Below are positions 10,693 through 21,723 of a stretch of DNA of 64,000 bases, in pieces. Both the position numbers and the translations under genes were made by a program. The DNA lies in the NCBI GenBank assembly GCA_964030475.1, contig CAXIPT010000001.1, forward strand, positions 10,845,593 through 10,909,592, given 5' to 3'. The first letter of the stretch is position 1. Each line of letters opens with the position of its first letter. Below the pieces are notes generated by a model that was given only the letters and a program-made list of their open reading frames with translations, was not told the origin of the DNA and searched no databases. The stretch is from Tethya wilhelma (Eukaryota > Porifera > Demospongiae > Tethyida > Tethyidae).

Positions 10693-11774
10693 TATTCCCA
10701 GTACGGTAGTACTGGGTACACAGGAATGGCATGGATGGCCCATTAGCGCAATACAAAATATTCACGCGAATAACTCTGCAAATACTGAGCGCTTAGCACT
10801 AAAAGGCTTCTAAAGCTACTATTTAGCTCTTTCTCTTTCTAATGAGCCCAAAAACATGGCCTAAAAACATCGCTAAAGTAACAAACACAAACATGCCACA
10901 CCTCCAATTTTCTCCATCTTCTTCTTATTCTTCTTCTTCTTTTTCTATCTTGGCTCAACTTTTCTCAGAGACTATCCACTTTTAGAAGCTGATTCTTGAA
11001 CGAATGAACTTGGTTTCTTCCGGTACAATCGCTTTTGCCATCGGTTTTTAGTGCCTCTCATTGAGTAGCTAGATACAAGGCGAAAAGCGCCTCTTCCACA
11101 TGGCCGCCATTAATTTCTACACTCATGCATAATTCATTAGCTTCTAGAACATTCGAATTGACGACCCTTTCCACACACAAAAGTGTGCGTTATTTGGAAT
11201 TAAATGCACTGAAGTTGCCTGGAACTATTAATACCTGGTTGCTCTTCTGAGATGAATCAGGACTTTCATTATCTTAACATATAGAAAGACAAGTAAATCT
11301 TATGATACAGCTCCTGCCTCCAAATGACTGAGATGTGTGTTTCACTTCAGTATCAAGCAGGCTACAGAAGTTGTGACCGTCTTCAAGTACCAGCTCAGCT
11401 CAGCTGCTGGCTCAGTGAGTCTGGCTTGCCAGACTACTAGCTCAGTAGCTAGCTACCCACACCAACTCAAATGTAATTTGTAGAAATATGGAAAAATGAG
11501 AACAAACAAGTAAAAAAACACATTGGAAATGTAATGAGACACAGGAATGGCAAAATCGTAAAAAGAACGCAAACAAGATGGAATGGCTGTTAGAGTGTGT
11601 AAAGAATTCTTCCTGTGGGCAAAATGAGAGACTCAATAAGGAGATTGTTAAATGCAGCCCGTAAAGGAAGAATTCTGCACACACTCTAACAGCCATTCCA
11701 TCTTGTTTGCATTCTTTTTACGATTTTGCCATTCCTGTGTCTCATTACATTTCCAATGTGTTTTTTTTACTTGT
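10693..11774 (-). repeat. Near-complete composite repeat A-C-B on the minus strand
   Basis: On the plus strand it starts TATTCCCAGTACGGTAGTAC (the block A hairpin, inverted), runs through block A to about 11137, spacer C to 11505, and the foldback B to 11774. It is the best example in the window of the whole B-C-A unit without an insertion. Spacer C here has the AGTAGTCTGGC/GCCAGACTACT palindrome region reduced to one arm (about 11415-11440). Confidence 0.88.
11506..11774. repeat. Foldback MITE, family B
   Basis: It runs from ACAAGTAAAAAAACACATTG to the inverse ending ACTTGT. Each arm is about 115 bp, with inner arms GAATTCTTCCTGT and its complement. This copy has AAAATCG in the left arm and CGATTTT in the right arm where most copies read TAAATCG, a paired change. 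Confidence 0.88.
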
Positions 11775-12237
11775 AATATTATCTTGGTGCACTTTCTCCA
11801 ATTTGGTACCCTTTTGGTATCTTTCTACATCCAGTGCTGACACATTGAGTGAGGTTCTTCTCTTCTCAATATACTCCACAACAAAACATGCAAAAATGTT
11901 CATCTGACCTTATTTATTTAAGTGTGATTAGACTAAGACTTACTAGCTTTTGTCCCTCATGTGCTGAAATACTCTTTGCTTGCAGAGAGCATTATAATTT
12001 GTCAACAATATCATACGTACAGTAGGACGTACAATAGGAATGGGCAGACTAGACACAATACAAAAGTCTATGATCTAGTAAAACCAAGTTAACTCTGCAA
12101 ACTTGCTCAGAGGCTCTCACTGACAGATTACAAATGCAGGCAAGGCCTAACACTCACAGAAACATTCCTCAGCACTAATAGATAGCGCTGCTACATGATG
12201 ATCAATGGTCAAAATGGAAATTTTAAACAGTTAAGGC
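11775..12237. other. No gene seen
   Basis: No coding frame, inverted repeat or tandem array is evident. Confidence 0.4.
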
Positions 12238-12421
12238 TTTGTGGTCCTGAATGACAAACTTTCACCAGAAACAAACTTTTGTCTACAACGTTTCGAGAGC
12301 TCCCTTGCTACTTTCTCTCCCTTCAGGTAGCTCTCTTCTACCAGATAAAGAGAGCCAGAGAGCTCTTGAAATGTTGAAAAATTAAAGTTTGTTTCTGGTG
12401 AAAGTCTGGATCACAATACCA
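12238..12421. repeat. Short foldback element
   Basis: ACTTTCACCAGAAACAAACT at about 12258 is repeated inverted at about 12385-12405, and the pairing continues inward (CGAGAGCTC against GAGCTCTTG) and outward (GTGGTCCTGA against TGGATCACAA). Total length is about 185 bp. It is non-coding and the family is not identified. Confidence 0.7.
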
Positions 12422-12794
12422 CCATATGCCAGAACTATGCCCTTTTCACAACTAGTGGTTAACTTTTTTTTTTGCCTATCATTCTTCTCGATTATCCTCA
12501 TTATTTTGCCCATTATTCTCACATGCACGGCGCAGGATTAAACAATTAAACTCTGCATGTTGTTATATTGAAGTATAAGGAATAGTCTTCCAATGATTGA
12601 TTCTGTTGATGAGAAAATGATTTTGTAAAAGTGAGAACACACGTCCAGCTGCAGCTCAAGATGGTTGAACCAATAGAAATAGTGTACAATACCCAGCCCA
12701 AGCTGGTAGTTCACTTTCGTGGTTCTTCCATCATTTAGCAATGTCAACATCAGGTGAAACATATTCACTAGCAGATAAGTGTGATGGAAGTTCC

Positions 12795-12820
12795 TATTAT
12801 TATTATTATTATTATTATTG
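12795..12820. repeat. (ATT)n microsatellite
   Basis: Eight to nine tandem ATT units in AT-rich surroundings. Confidence 0.9.
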
Positions 12821-13189
12821 TGTAATTATATTATATTACGCCACCAAAAGGCGCAGAATGTACCTAGTGATAAAAAATTATAATGGAGAGACTAATTAAT
12901 TATAACACAAAGAGATAACATAGTCCTCATCAACTTGAGTAGAATCAGGAGAGAGTCGAAGGTGTCAAAGAGTGTTCCTAATGGAAAGGTCTTGATCAGA
13001 GTACGATTTATAATACCGAGAATGAAACCTAGCACAACTGAAAAGAAAAATTGACCGAATGAAATTGTTATGAGGCAAGATCGTGACAGAAAAGAAAGGG
13101 AGCGATGAATAATTTGATTAAACAAACTAGGTCGGGAGAAATCTCGAAGTGCTAACGTCAAAGAGAACTCTACAGGGAGTATATGGAGC

Positions 13190-14036
13190 GAGAAACGCTT
13201 GAGGAAAGAGAAGCCAGGTGAGCGAGACGACGAGAGAGATAGGTCAGTTTTGCCCGATATTTGAATTCATGACTTGAGTAGATAGTCAAGTTGTACGTAA
13301 ATTCTCCTAATTGGATATAACATTACCACACAGGGACGGAAAGAAGATCAGGAGAGACAGCCTCTCAGAGAGAACGTAGGCTTGAGCGAGATAGCCGGGC
13401 TGAGGACAGAAGATCAAGAGAGACAGCCTCTCAGAGAGAACGTAGGCTTGAGCAAGAGAGGTCTCGTGCTGAAGACAGAAGATCAGGAGAGACAGCCTCT
13501 CAGACTGAACATAGGCTTGAGCGAGAGAGGTCTCGGGCTCGTGCAAGGAGGTTAGAGACTGATCTAACACCAGCATTATTCGGGCAACTAGCTGTGATCC
13601 AGAACATGAGAAAGTTTCACAAGGCAATGTCAGAAATTACTCATCCCACCTGTGATACGTACATGTTTGGAATGTTTTCCAAACCTGTCTCTATCAGCTC
13701 AGCCCAATGGTTCTGTTGAGTGTAGGAGATGCTCTATGGACAAGAAGATTCCAAAGTTATACTCTTGTGCCAACAACATGGACCCTGGTTTAGTACCTCC
13801 GCAATTACAGGTTAGCCTATTGTATTATAAATTAATTCATTATTTGAATGATACACATTATATAGGATCTAACTCAAATGGAAGAAATGTTGGTGTCTGC
13901 TGTCATGCCTATCATGTCACAGTCTACAGGCTACCTGAAGGTTATAGTGGACATGTCATTAACCTCCCACAAGATGTGTTGTCATTTGCCACCAGTCTCC
14001 CAAGATTACCATCCGAGGTTGACATCTTGATACTAT
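13190..14036 (+). pseudogene. Helitron-type protein, N-terminal fragment
   Basis: The frame from about 13330 encodes an Arg/Glu-rich stretch in which a 23-residue unit (ETASQRERRLERERSRAEDR) is repeated three times as a 69-bp DNA repeat. It is followed by CLECFPNLSLS, CRRCSMDKKIPKLYS, NNMDPGLVPPQLQ, and after a 55-bp intron (13811-13865) MEEMLVSAVMPIM, then GYSGHVINLPQDV and LPRLPSEVD. That order is typical of the region before the Rep domain in Helitron and PIF1-like helicase proteins of invertebrates. Frameshifts lie near 13640 and 13920. The Rep catalytic motifs and the helicase are absent, so it is a 5' fragment. Confidence 0.75.
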
Positions 14037-14041
14037 ACACG

Positions 14042-15727
14042 TGCTTCTAAACTTTTCTGCGCATGCGTGTATTGACCATTGCGTAATCTATATACCAACG
14101 GGTATCTTCGACCATGCTTTTGTAACACCATGCATAGTCTATAGTCTATATTATAGCCAGAGCTATCTCGCTTCGGCTCGCCCACCAATGCGTGCATTCC
14201 CCTAGTAGAATTAATGTCATCAGAGTCTGAAAGGGCAGAGTTGAGAACATGGCCCAAATGTTTAAAGCAAGTTGACTACCAGAGAAATTCAATAAAGCAG
14301 ACTGTGAGTTAGAAACAGGAGACTGAGAAATACAAATCAGAAGCATTAAAAATGAGATTATATTCATTAGCAAAGTCCTCAGTTGGATACGAAGTGCACT
14401 AGGAGAAGGTGCAAGAAGAACCACATCCTCAGCATAACCCACATAATAGTGATGACCTGCACCACTAAGTACGAGCCTTGAAATAAGTTCATCAATGTAC
14501 ACAGTAAACAAAGTAGGCGAGAGTATTCCACCTTGTCTGACACCATTAGACACAGAGAAGGGTGCAGAGAGAGAAGAATTCCATTTAACTCGTATAGCTT
14601 GTTTGTACCAAGAGAGAAGGAATCTGACCAGAGGCTTAGGTAGATCACGATCAAGGAGATGTTGAAATAAGGTGGCATGATTAACCCGATCAAATGGCAC
14701 CAAGAAGACATGCAAAGACTTGTGAACCACCATGAAAGTACCTAGCTACAACATTCTTCAAAGTACCTGTGCAGAGGTCCGTGGAAGAGCCCCTCTTAAA
14801 GCCAAACTGCAGGTGAGAGGTGCAAAGATGCTCTCCAAATGAGATTAGAAATGACCATTCAAGGACCTTGCTCAAGTAGGGGGGGGCTAGGGCAATAGGA
14901 TGATAATTGTCAGAGCTTGCTGCAGATTTAGTTCCTTTGACTACTGGGGAAATGGTACAATCCTTCAGAGAAGAAGGCATATATCCATGTCTTAGAACAA
15001 CACTGAACAGTAAAGCAAGAACATCTGAGAGAACAGGAGCAGCAAGAAGAAGATGGTTTGAGGACATGCCCAAACCACCTGCCTTGTGGTGTTTAAGCTG
15101 CCTCAGAGCATCAGCAACACAACAATTCTTGATAAGTCAGTATCAGGTATGTCAGAACTGAGAGAATTATAAAGATCATCACAAGGAGAGGGGTCCTCAG
15201 AGTTTAACAGATTTTGAAGTTTGGAAGCAAAATGGTTGGAGACATTATCAATACATGAGGGAGTGGAGTGGGAAGAGTTTGACCTATTGAGTGACTTAAC
15301 CTCCTTCCAGAAATCCCTGAAATTCGAAGTAGACAGGGCAGAGCCAAGCTTCTCACGGATAATGTGCTGTTGTTGCCTCTTGAGTCGTTTAACAGAGTAT
15401 TTGTACCTACTCTTAGTCTGCTTCCTGGTACTGGCAAGCACACCCACAGATGGACAACCAGCATCCACCCACACTCTATTCCAAAAAGCAGCTTGCTTCC
15501 TCAATGGTCTAGCGACATCATTCCAGCCAGGAACAGTTCTGCGACGTCCTTGTTTAGATGGTAGACAATTACAAGCAGAAGACACCAACTATGCAAGATG
15601 TCCTGACAAAGAGAGTCGATCATTTGATCGTGTGAGGAGCACAGGGGATCATTAAGATCAGCAGGAATGGTCGGCAGAGACTCCAAAACAGAATTACAAT
15701 AATTATCAATATGAAGAGGAGTTATCT
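14042..15727 (-). pseudogene. Non-LTR (LINE) reverse transcriptase, broken
   Basis: On the minus strand, a linker region (VPGWND, FWNRVW, then YKYSVKRLKRQ; about 15300-15540) leads to reverse transcriptase blocks: SSDNYHPIAL, FGFKRGSSTD, FSVSNGVRQGGILSPTLF and a diverged catalytic loop GYAEDVVLLAPS. The loop should read (Y/F)ADD, so Ala and one Asp have changed, which would abolish polymerase activity. At least three frameshifts separate the blocks (near 15100, 14720 and 15590). The endonuclease domain is missing because the sequence ends at a single N (15728). The arrangement fits the CR1/L2/jockey group, but I cannot place the clade. Confidence 0.8.
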
Positions 15728-15971
15728 TNTCTAATTAACTGAAAAAGGCCGTAACTTTGTTACTATAGTTACCAAAGCCATAGAAACAAGAAATGCTCCT
15801 AAGTAAAAGGCATTTAAAGCTCTGACTTTAAATGGAGTTAACATTACAAGGGGGCCACTTCCTGGAAGCTTGGCACAATATGTGGTCATACTTATGGAGC
15901 TGGCAGTAATGCAATAGCTACAGTTAGCATAGGTAGCTGTCACTCTTTGAAGTACTCCCAACTGGTTTGCC

Positions 15972-16341
15972 ATGCCTAAACAGAAGAAGAACAAAAGGAG
16001 CCCCTCAAAATCTACAGCACCCTGCCGCTCGACTAGAGCTACTACACGGGCAACTACTCGAGCCTCCAGCTCCACCACTGACACAGCCGTCATTCATAAC
16101 AGCAACGCCGCTAGTCAGAACAACCCAACCATCAACGAGCCAGCTCTCAGCGAGCTTCTCCAACTCATACTAGCTCATGCCCGCGCTGAACTCCAAGCCC
16201 AAGCCCATCAACCCGAGATGCCGTCAGACCAAGCACTAGACTCCCAAGAAGTCGATGACGGCACACAGACTTCGGCGCTTGGCCAGCCCACGCTCGAGCA
16301 AGAGCAAGCCACCACCGCCACAGCCACCCCACGGTCACCAG
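15972..16341 (+). CDS. Isolated first exon, Thr/Ser/Ala/Gln-rich protein of unknown function
   Basis: An ATG at 15972 opens a 123-codon frame that ends at a plausible splice donor (CCAG then GTATGT at 16338-16347). The N-terminus is basic (MPKQKKNKRS, a possible nuclear signal), then Thr/Arg/Ser repeats, then an Ala/Gln-rich helix-like part (about residues 55-80). Codon use is clearly more GC-rich than the surroundings. No downstream exon is seen before the copia LTR at 16854, so the rest of the gene may have been displaced. It could be the start of a transposon protein; no domain is recognised. Confidence 0.45.
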
Positions 16342-16853
16342 GTATGTGGAAAGCTAATGCTCAAGCTGTACTAATAACGCTATAATGTTTGCATTAACAC
16401 TCTGCTTATACTCAGTCTGTGTGTAATAACAACTATGGCGCAAAGCATTTCAGGAGCATGCATACAGTTGCAGTACGAAAGTCAAATAAACAAACAAAAA
16501 AAAAAAAAAAAAAAAAAGAGAAGCCTTTTCCACAGATATAGCCTATGCTATTTAGCAGCACTGTCAATCCAGGCTAGGTATGGTCAGTAGTAGCACTGTT
16601 CTTACATGAGTAAGCGTCACAGCTGCTTGCTAAAGTACATGAACTGATTGCTTATTATCAAAGCCACATGACTCCTAAGGTCAGCCTAAGTTGTAACCTC
16701 AGCTAGCTGCACCCTGGCCACATACAGCTCAAAAGCTCAATCAAAACCACAAGGCACAGCACCTGCACCTGCACTAATAGTCATTGGATTTGCACAGGTC
16801 ACCTGTGCATCACATATCACTGCGCCACACTGAGAGCAACAATTTATACCTAC
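16342..16853. other. Intron-like or intergenic stretch with an A-run
   Basis: A run of 23 A bases lies at about 16496-16518. No exon with good splice sites and recognisable protein is seen. CCTAC at 16849-16853 immediately flanks the copia LTR and would be one copy of its target duplication. Confidence 0.4.
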
Positions 16854-17221
16854 TGTTGGTAGAGTTATTATTCCAAGCAAAATTTAATATTAGTCTGATT
16901 CAAGTTTTAAGACAAGTAAATTATGAGGAACACAAAGCAGCTTAAATAGTACAAGTGGACTGTCCGGTTATGCCACAAAATAAACAAGTTATTCCAAGCT
17001 GGGCTTGCATAAACTAGAAGAAAACTTGCAAAAACCTGCACACTAATGATAACCAAAAGAACAGCGATAAAACCACTGTGAGACATTAAGTTCAAAGTAC
17101 TACGTAATAATAAACACAAACCACAAGGATTAACTACCACAGTCAACAAAAATAAATGCATGCACAAATACTAGAAAGTCACACAGTTAAAGCAATCTGA
17201 CAAAAGTGGATTACACCAACA
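16854..17221 (-). mobile_element. copia 3' LTR, about 368 bp
   Basis: On the minus strand the sequence after the pol reading frame reads a purine tract AGTGAGGAG, then TGTTGGTGTAATCC, and 368 bp later ends CTCTACCAACA. The termini TGTTGG and CCAACA are inverted repeats typical of Ty1/copia LTRs, and the position directly after pol and a polypurine tract is right. No second LTR is present at the 5' side, so it cannot be dated by LTR comparison. Confidence 0.8.
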
Positions 17222-20200
17222 CTCCTCACTTGTAGGCGGAATGCTTTGGTATATGTTTCGAAGCTTGACAAACTGGTTTCGATGAAGTCCTTTTGTCAAC
17301 ATATCGGCTATCATGTTGCTTGTTGAACATTAGATCAATTGTATAGCACCTCTGTTGACTTGCTCACGGGTATAATGAAATTTGATGTCAGTGTGCTTTG
17401 ACCTTTCGTGACACTGTGGATTCTGAGTCATACAAATAGCTGACTGATTGTCCTCATACACAATCATTGTTTTTGGTGAACTGTTCTTCAAGTCAGCAGT
17501 GAGTTTTCTTAGCCAGATAGCTTCTTGAGTTGCACTAGCAAGTGCAACCTCTGCAGTGGAGAGAGCTACACATGTTTGTTTCTTGGATCTCCAACTCACA
17601 GCTGCTACACGTACACTGAGCTGAAAGATGTATCCTGATGTTGACCTTCGATCTTGAACATCACCAGCCCAATCGGCATCACGAAAACCAACACATTCTC
17701 TTTGACAGTCTTTGTTGTACAACAAACCAAGGATAGTAGTGCCTCTAAGATATCACATGATCCGCTTTACAGCTGTCTAATGTTCTCTACCAGGTTCAGA
17801 GCATTTGCAACATTTGCAACATTGCTAACTGCATACGTAATATCTGGCCGACTTCCAGTTGACAAGTATAATAGACTTCCTATGGCAGCCTGGTAAAGTT
17901 TTTGATCAACAGCATCTATGTCTTCAGTTAGCTTGACTAACTTAGTGCCTACATCAACTGGAGTACTGATTGGTTTAGCATTCTCCATACCAAACTTGTG
18001 AAAAATGTTTTCTATGTACATAAGTTGACCGATCCACACAACTCCTACATGCTGATTTTGTACTACATTCACACCAAGAAAGTAGTGCAACTCTCCCAAG
18101 TCTTTCACTTCAAATTGTGAACCAATAGCTTTCTTAACTTGAGACATCTTCTCATCTGTGTACAATATCATCCACATACACAGCAATGAACATGTCTCAA
18201 TCTGCATTGACATACAGGCAGGTGCTTGAGTCAAACCAATACTCTTCAGGTAAGCATCTAGTACATGTTTCCATCATTTGGGTGACTGCTTCAATCCATA
18301 AAGGCTGTGTTTTAGCTTGCACACAAGATGCTCTTCTCCTTCCTTGATGAAGCCTTCTGGCTGACATCTTGCAGCTCTCCGTTTAGAAATGCAGTTGTTA
18401 CATCCATCTGGTGTAAATTAAGACCATTCTGAACAGCAAGGGCAATTATGGTCCTAAGTGACTCAAAACGAACAACAGGTGAGAATGTTTCATCATAGTC
18501 TTGGCCATGCTTTTGTTAAAAACCTTGGGCCACAAGACGAGCTTTTGTGGCGTTCAACTGTTTCATCAGATCCTTTGAACACCCACTTGCTGCCAACAAC
18601 TTTGCGATTGTCAGGTAATTCAACTAGGTCCCAAACATTATGAGAATGAAGTGAATTTATTTCCTTTTGCATTGCAGCCTTCCACTTGCTCTTCTCAGAA
18701 CTAGTCATTTCTTCTTCTACAGTTGTAGGTTCTATGGCTGTTGATGCCCACTCCCCATAATAGTCAGGCGGCTTTTTCTCTCTTGTTGAGCGTCTCGTAG
18801 CTGGTACAACTGTATCTTCCACTGGTCCTTCCTTACAATTACTGAACTCTTCAATATCAATGGTCTGCAATGGTTGAGGATTTTCCACTCGATGCCACAT
18901 TTAGACTCGTTGAATGCAACATCTCGGTTCACAATGACTCGTTCACGTTTTGTGTCGTACAAGTGTAATCTGGACCATACCCAAGAAAAATGCGTTTCTT
19001 TCCTTTGGGATCAAGCTTATGTCTCTCATCCTTTGGTATTTATGCATAAGCTGTACACCAAAAAACTCTCAAGTGTTTGACACTCGGTCTTTCACCTTCA
19101 AATGGAGTCCTCAGTTTAACAGACTTAGTAGGGCTTCGGTTGCAGAGATAAACAGCTCTTGACAGAGCTTCAGCTCAGAATTTGTGTGGGAGCTTAGAAT
19201 TAGCCAACATTGATCTCACTTTCTCAACAAGTGAGCAATTCATCCTCTCTGCTACTCCATTCTGCTCAGGGTTTTTCGGTACAGTGAGTTCATGTCTCAC
19301 TCCTTCTGACTTCAGGAACTTGTCAAATTCAGTTGAAGTAAATTCTCCACCATTATCAGTACGCAATGCTCTAAGCTTAAGCTTCTTCCCTGTTGAATTT
19401 TCTACTAGAGCTTTCCATTCACAAAATTGTGCAAAAATTTCATCTTTCTGTTTCAAAATGTACACCCAGACATACCGGGAGTAATCATCGATAAATGTCA
19501 GGAAGTATTCCCCTCATACTTAGAGATTTCTCATTCATCTTGCCACATATGTCACTATGCACCATGTCAAGTGGCTCCTGACTGTTACTGGCAGGAAATT
19601 GACTTCAATGATGACTGCCTTTGACACAAGGCTCACAAAAACTCAGTTCTGTTGAGACATCATAGTCAAAATCATCAACAAGAATCTCATAAACTAACTT
19701 CTGCAATTTTTGCACACTCAAATGTCTGTGCCAGAGTTCCTGTGACTGTCTTTTGCAGCATACGTTTGAGCACAAGTAGTGAGACAATCAAGGTAGTAAA
19801 GATAACCAAATCTTGATCCTGCAGCTATCACTTTCCCTTTTGAATCTACGAACTGACAGTTGTCTTTCTTGAACTTGACTGTTTTCCCATCTCGCACTGT
19901 ACTTGATACACTTAACAAATTGTAGGCTAAATTGGGAACATACAGGACATTCCTCAGCTTACATGGCTTGGTTGTTCCATCGAGTAGCTTCATTTGCAAG
20001 ATGACAGTTCCACGACCTGTTGCTTCAAGTGTGTGCCCATCACCAAGTGATACCTTCAAGGGTTGCTCCAAACTAGAGCACTCTGCAAACACAAAGTAAT
20101 TGTTACACATGTGACCTGTACCTCCTGAATCGATGATCCAGCAATCAGAACGACACACTGCATCAACATGACTAACAATTAGGCCACCTTCTGTGTTTGA

Positions 20201-20380
20201 ACTGCTACTGTGACGGTCTCTTTGCAGCGACTCAGCCTTGTTAGCTTTCTCTTTGACTTCAACTCTGCTTTCATTTTGTTTAGCTTGAGCAAAGGCAAAG
20301 CAATTTCTCTTAAAATGGCTGGGTTTTCCACAGTAATGACACTTGAATGTTTTTCGTTTCGGTTGTTGCCTTAAACGAGA
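17222..20380 (-). pseudogene. Ty1/copia retrotransposon gag-pol, broken
   Basis: From 5' to 3' on the minus strand: a CCHC zinc knuckle (about 20290-20345), an aspartic protease with the family's D(S/T)G motif as DSGG (about 20120-20135), a GAG-pre-integrase segment (LWHRHLSVQKLQKL), integrase core (LRTDNGGEFTS, then PEQNGVAERMN), reverse transcriptase (VWDLVELP, VGSKWVFK; the YVDD box is present at about 18175 but frameshifted), the RLLYL/DITYAV region, and RNase H (DADWAGD, EDNQSAI). Several frameshifts and an in-frame TAA near 17327 kill it. This protease-integrase-RT-RNaseH order defines copia. The gag N-terminus and 5' LTR are lost at about 20395. Confidence 0.9.
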
Positions 20381-20647
20381 ACCTTGCGTACTTAATGTAT
20401 GCGATTTAGATCGCGTGTTTCCAGACCTCGATCTGCGTATAAATGGGGGGGGCCAGGCCAGAAGTGCTTTGCCATGCGCAATAAAAAAAAATGGCGGCTC
20501 GATTTGAATCTCTCTTCCAACTTTTGACTGTATATCACACAGTACATGCTAGAAACGGTTGAACACGGACGCACAAACACACATATACGATCTAAAACAC
20601 GTGGTATCAAAATTTTTCTGACCTCTATGGTGAAAAATCAGATCAGT

Positions 20648-21501
20648 ATGGCATCTCTACCATCTGGCAGTCCAACCACAGATAGCTCCAGGGATATAAC
20701 AGTAAGAGCACAACAAATCCACAAAAAGCAATAGTAAACATAAAAATTATACGTAGGTCAGAGTTGAAAGTGAGGCAGCTGAGTTTCTGTCTCGCCTTGA
20801 GCAGTTCCTGGCAGAAAACCATCCGCCAGGTTGTAACATCACTGTTACAGTTGCTGGTAGCTCCTCTTTAGATCCACCCTCCCTGCCCTCTCATAGATCT
20901 TTGCCAGATCTAGGTCCTCCCATTGACAGCTCATCCCAAGAGCCAGATGGTGATGATGAGGACCTGAATGCAGACGGTACACACAAAAATTGTACACTGT
21001 GAAACACATAATTTATTCTATTTAGATATTGTGCAACAGTACCTACCTTGTTCATCAGTCACCCGACTGGTTACAAGCACCGCCCAAACTATCCCATGTA
21101 CAGAGGGGAAAATCACTGCCCAGACTGCCTATGCTCTCCATGTGTGGTCAAGATGCCTCCAGACTTCCTTCAAGGATCCAGTGGCCCCCATGAGGGAGAT
21201 GATGAGAAGCGGCACCGGCTGTACTCCAAGTTCTGGAGGCTCTTGAACAGGCTAGGCGTCTGGGGAGATGAGGAGTACCTTCGAAGGAAAGAAATGAGAA
21301 CAGTTCGTCATGATAAACGGGACATAATTCCTGCTTGTCTTATAAAGGTATAAGTACAATGATAAAAAACTTAGCTTTTTTCATTTGTCTAATGACATGT
21401 TCTTGATAAATCTTGAATAGGAAATCAGGAGGAGGTATCCTAGCCTGAATGGAGAGTACAGGGACTACAGGTCAACATTTGAAGCTCTAACTTTAGATTA
21501 A
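20648..21501 (+). CDS. Intact four-exon transposon-associated gene, 220 aa, Cys-rich protein
   Basis: Exons 20648-20701, 20757-20976, 21040-21347 and 21421-21501 join in frame across GT-AG introns of 55, 63 and 73 bp, giving 220 residues with no stop. The first half is acidic and Ser/Pro-rich (PDGDDEDLNAD). The second half has a conserved-looking domain: HPTGYKHRPNYPMYRGENHC, then CPDCLCSPCVV, FWRLLNRLGVWGDEEYL, and EIRRRYPSLNGEYRDYR near the C-terminus. This type of domain recurs in many aquatic invertebrate genomes as a multicopy protein; its function is unknown to me. The Cys cluster suggests metal binding. It converges on the minus-strand gene 22 bp away and probably forms a two-gene transposon with it. 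Confidence 0.7.
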
Positions 21502-21523
21502 TAAATACACTCACACATAGGAT

Positions 21524-21691
21524 CTAATCTTCATCGCTGCTCTCATCTGAGGAGTCTAGAGGCACCAGCAATCCATCATCAGCACCGCCACCACCACCCC
21601 ATTCACTGTCGTCACCTTCAGCACCATCATCTAATTCACTGTAATAATAGTTTTTGTACTCACTCACTCACTCACTCACTCACTCACTCAC

Positions 21692-21723
<32 letters not shown>

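Noticed and set aside
11442..11907. Frames of the type FAFFLRFCHSCVSLHFQC, repeated at many places
   Set aside because: They recur wherever foldback B occurs and change frame between copies, so they are translations of a non-coding MITE.
13307..13627. Minus-strand frame with LAQAYV/SERLSLLIFC repeats
   Set aside because: Antisense of the Helitron 69-bp repeat. The plus strand carries recognisable Helitron motifs.
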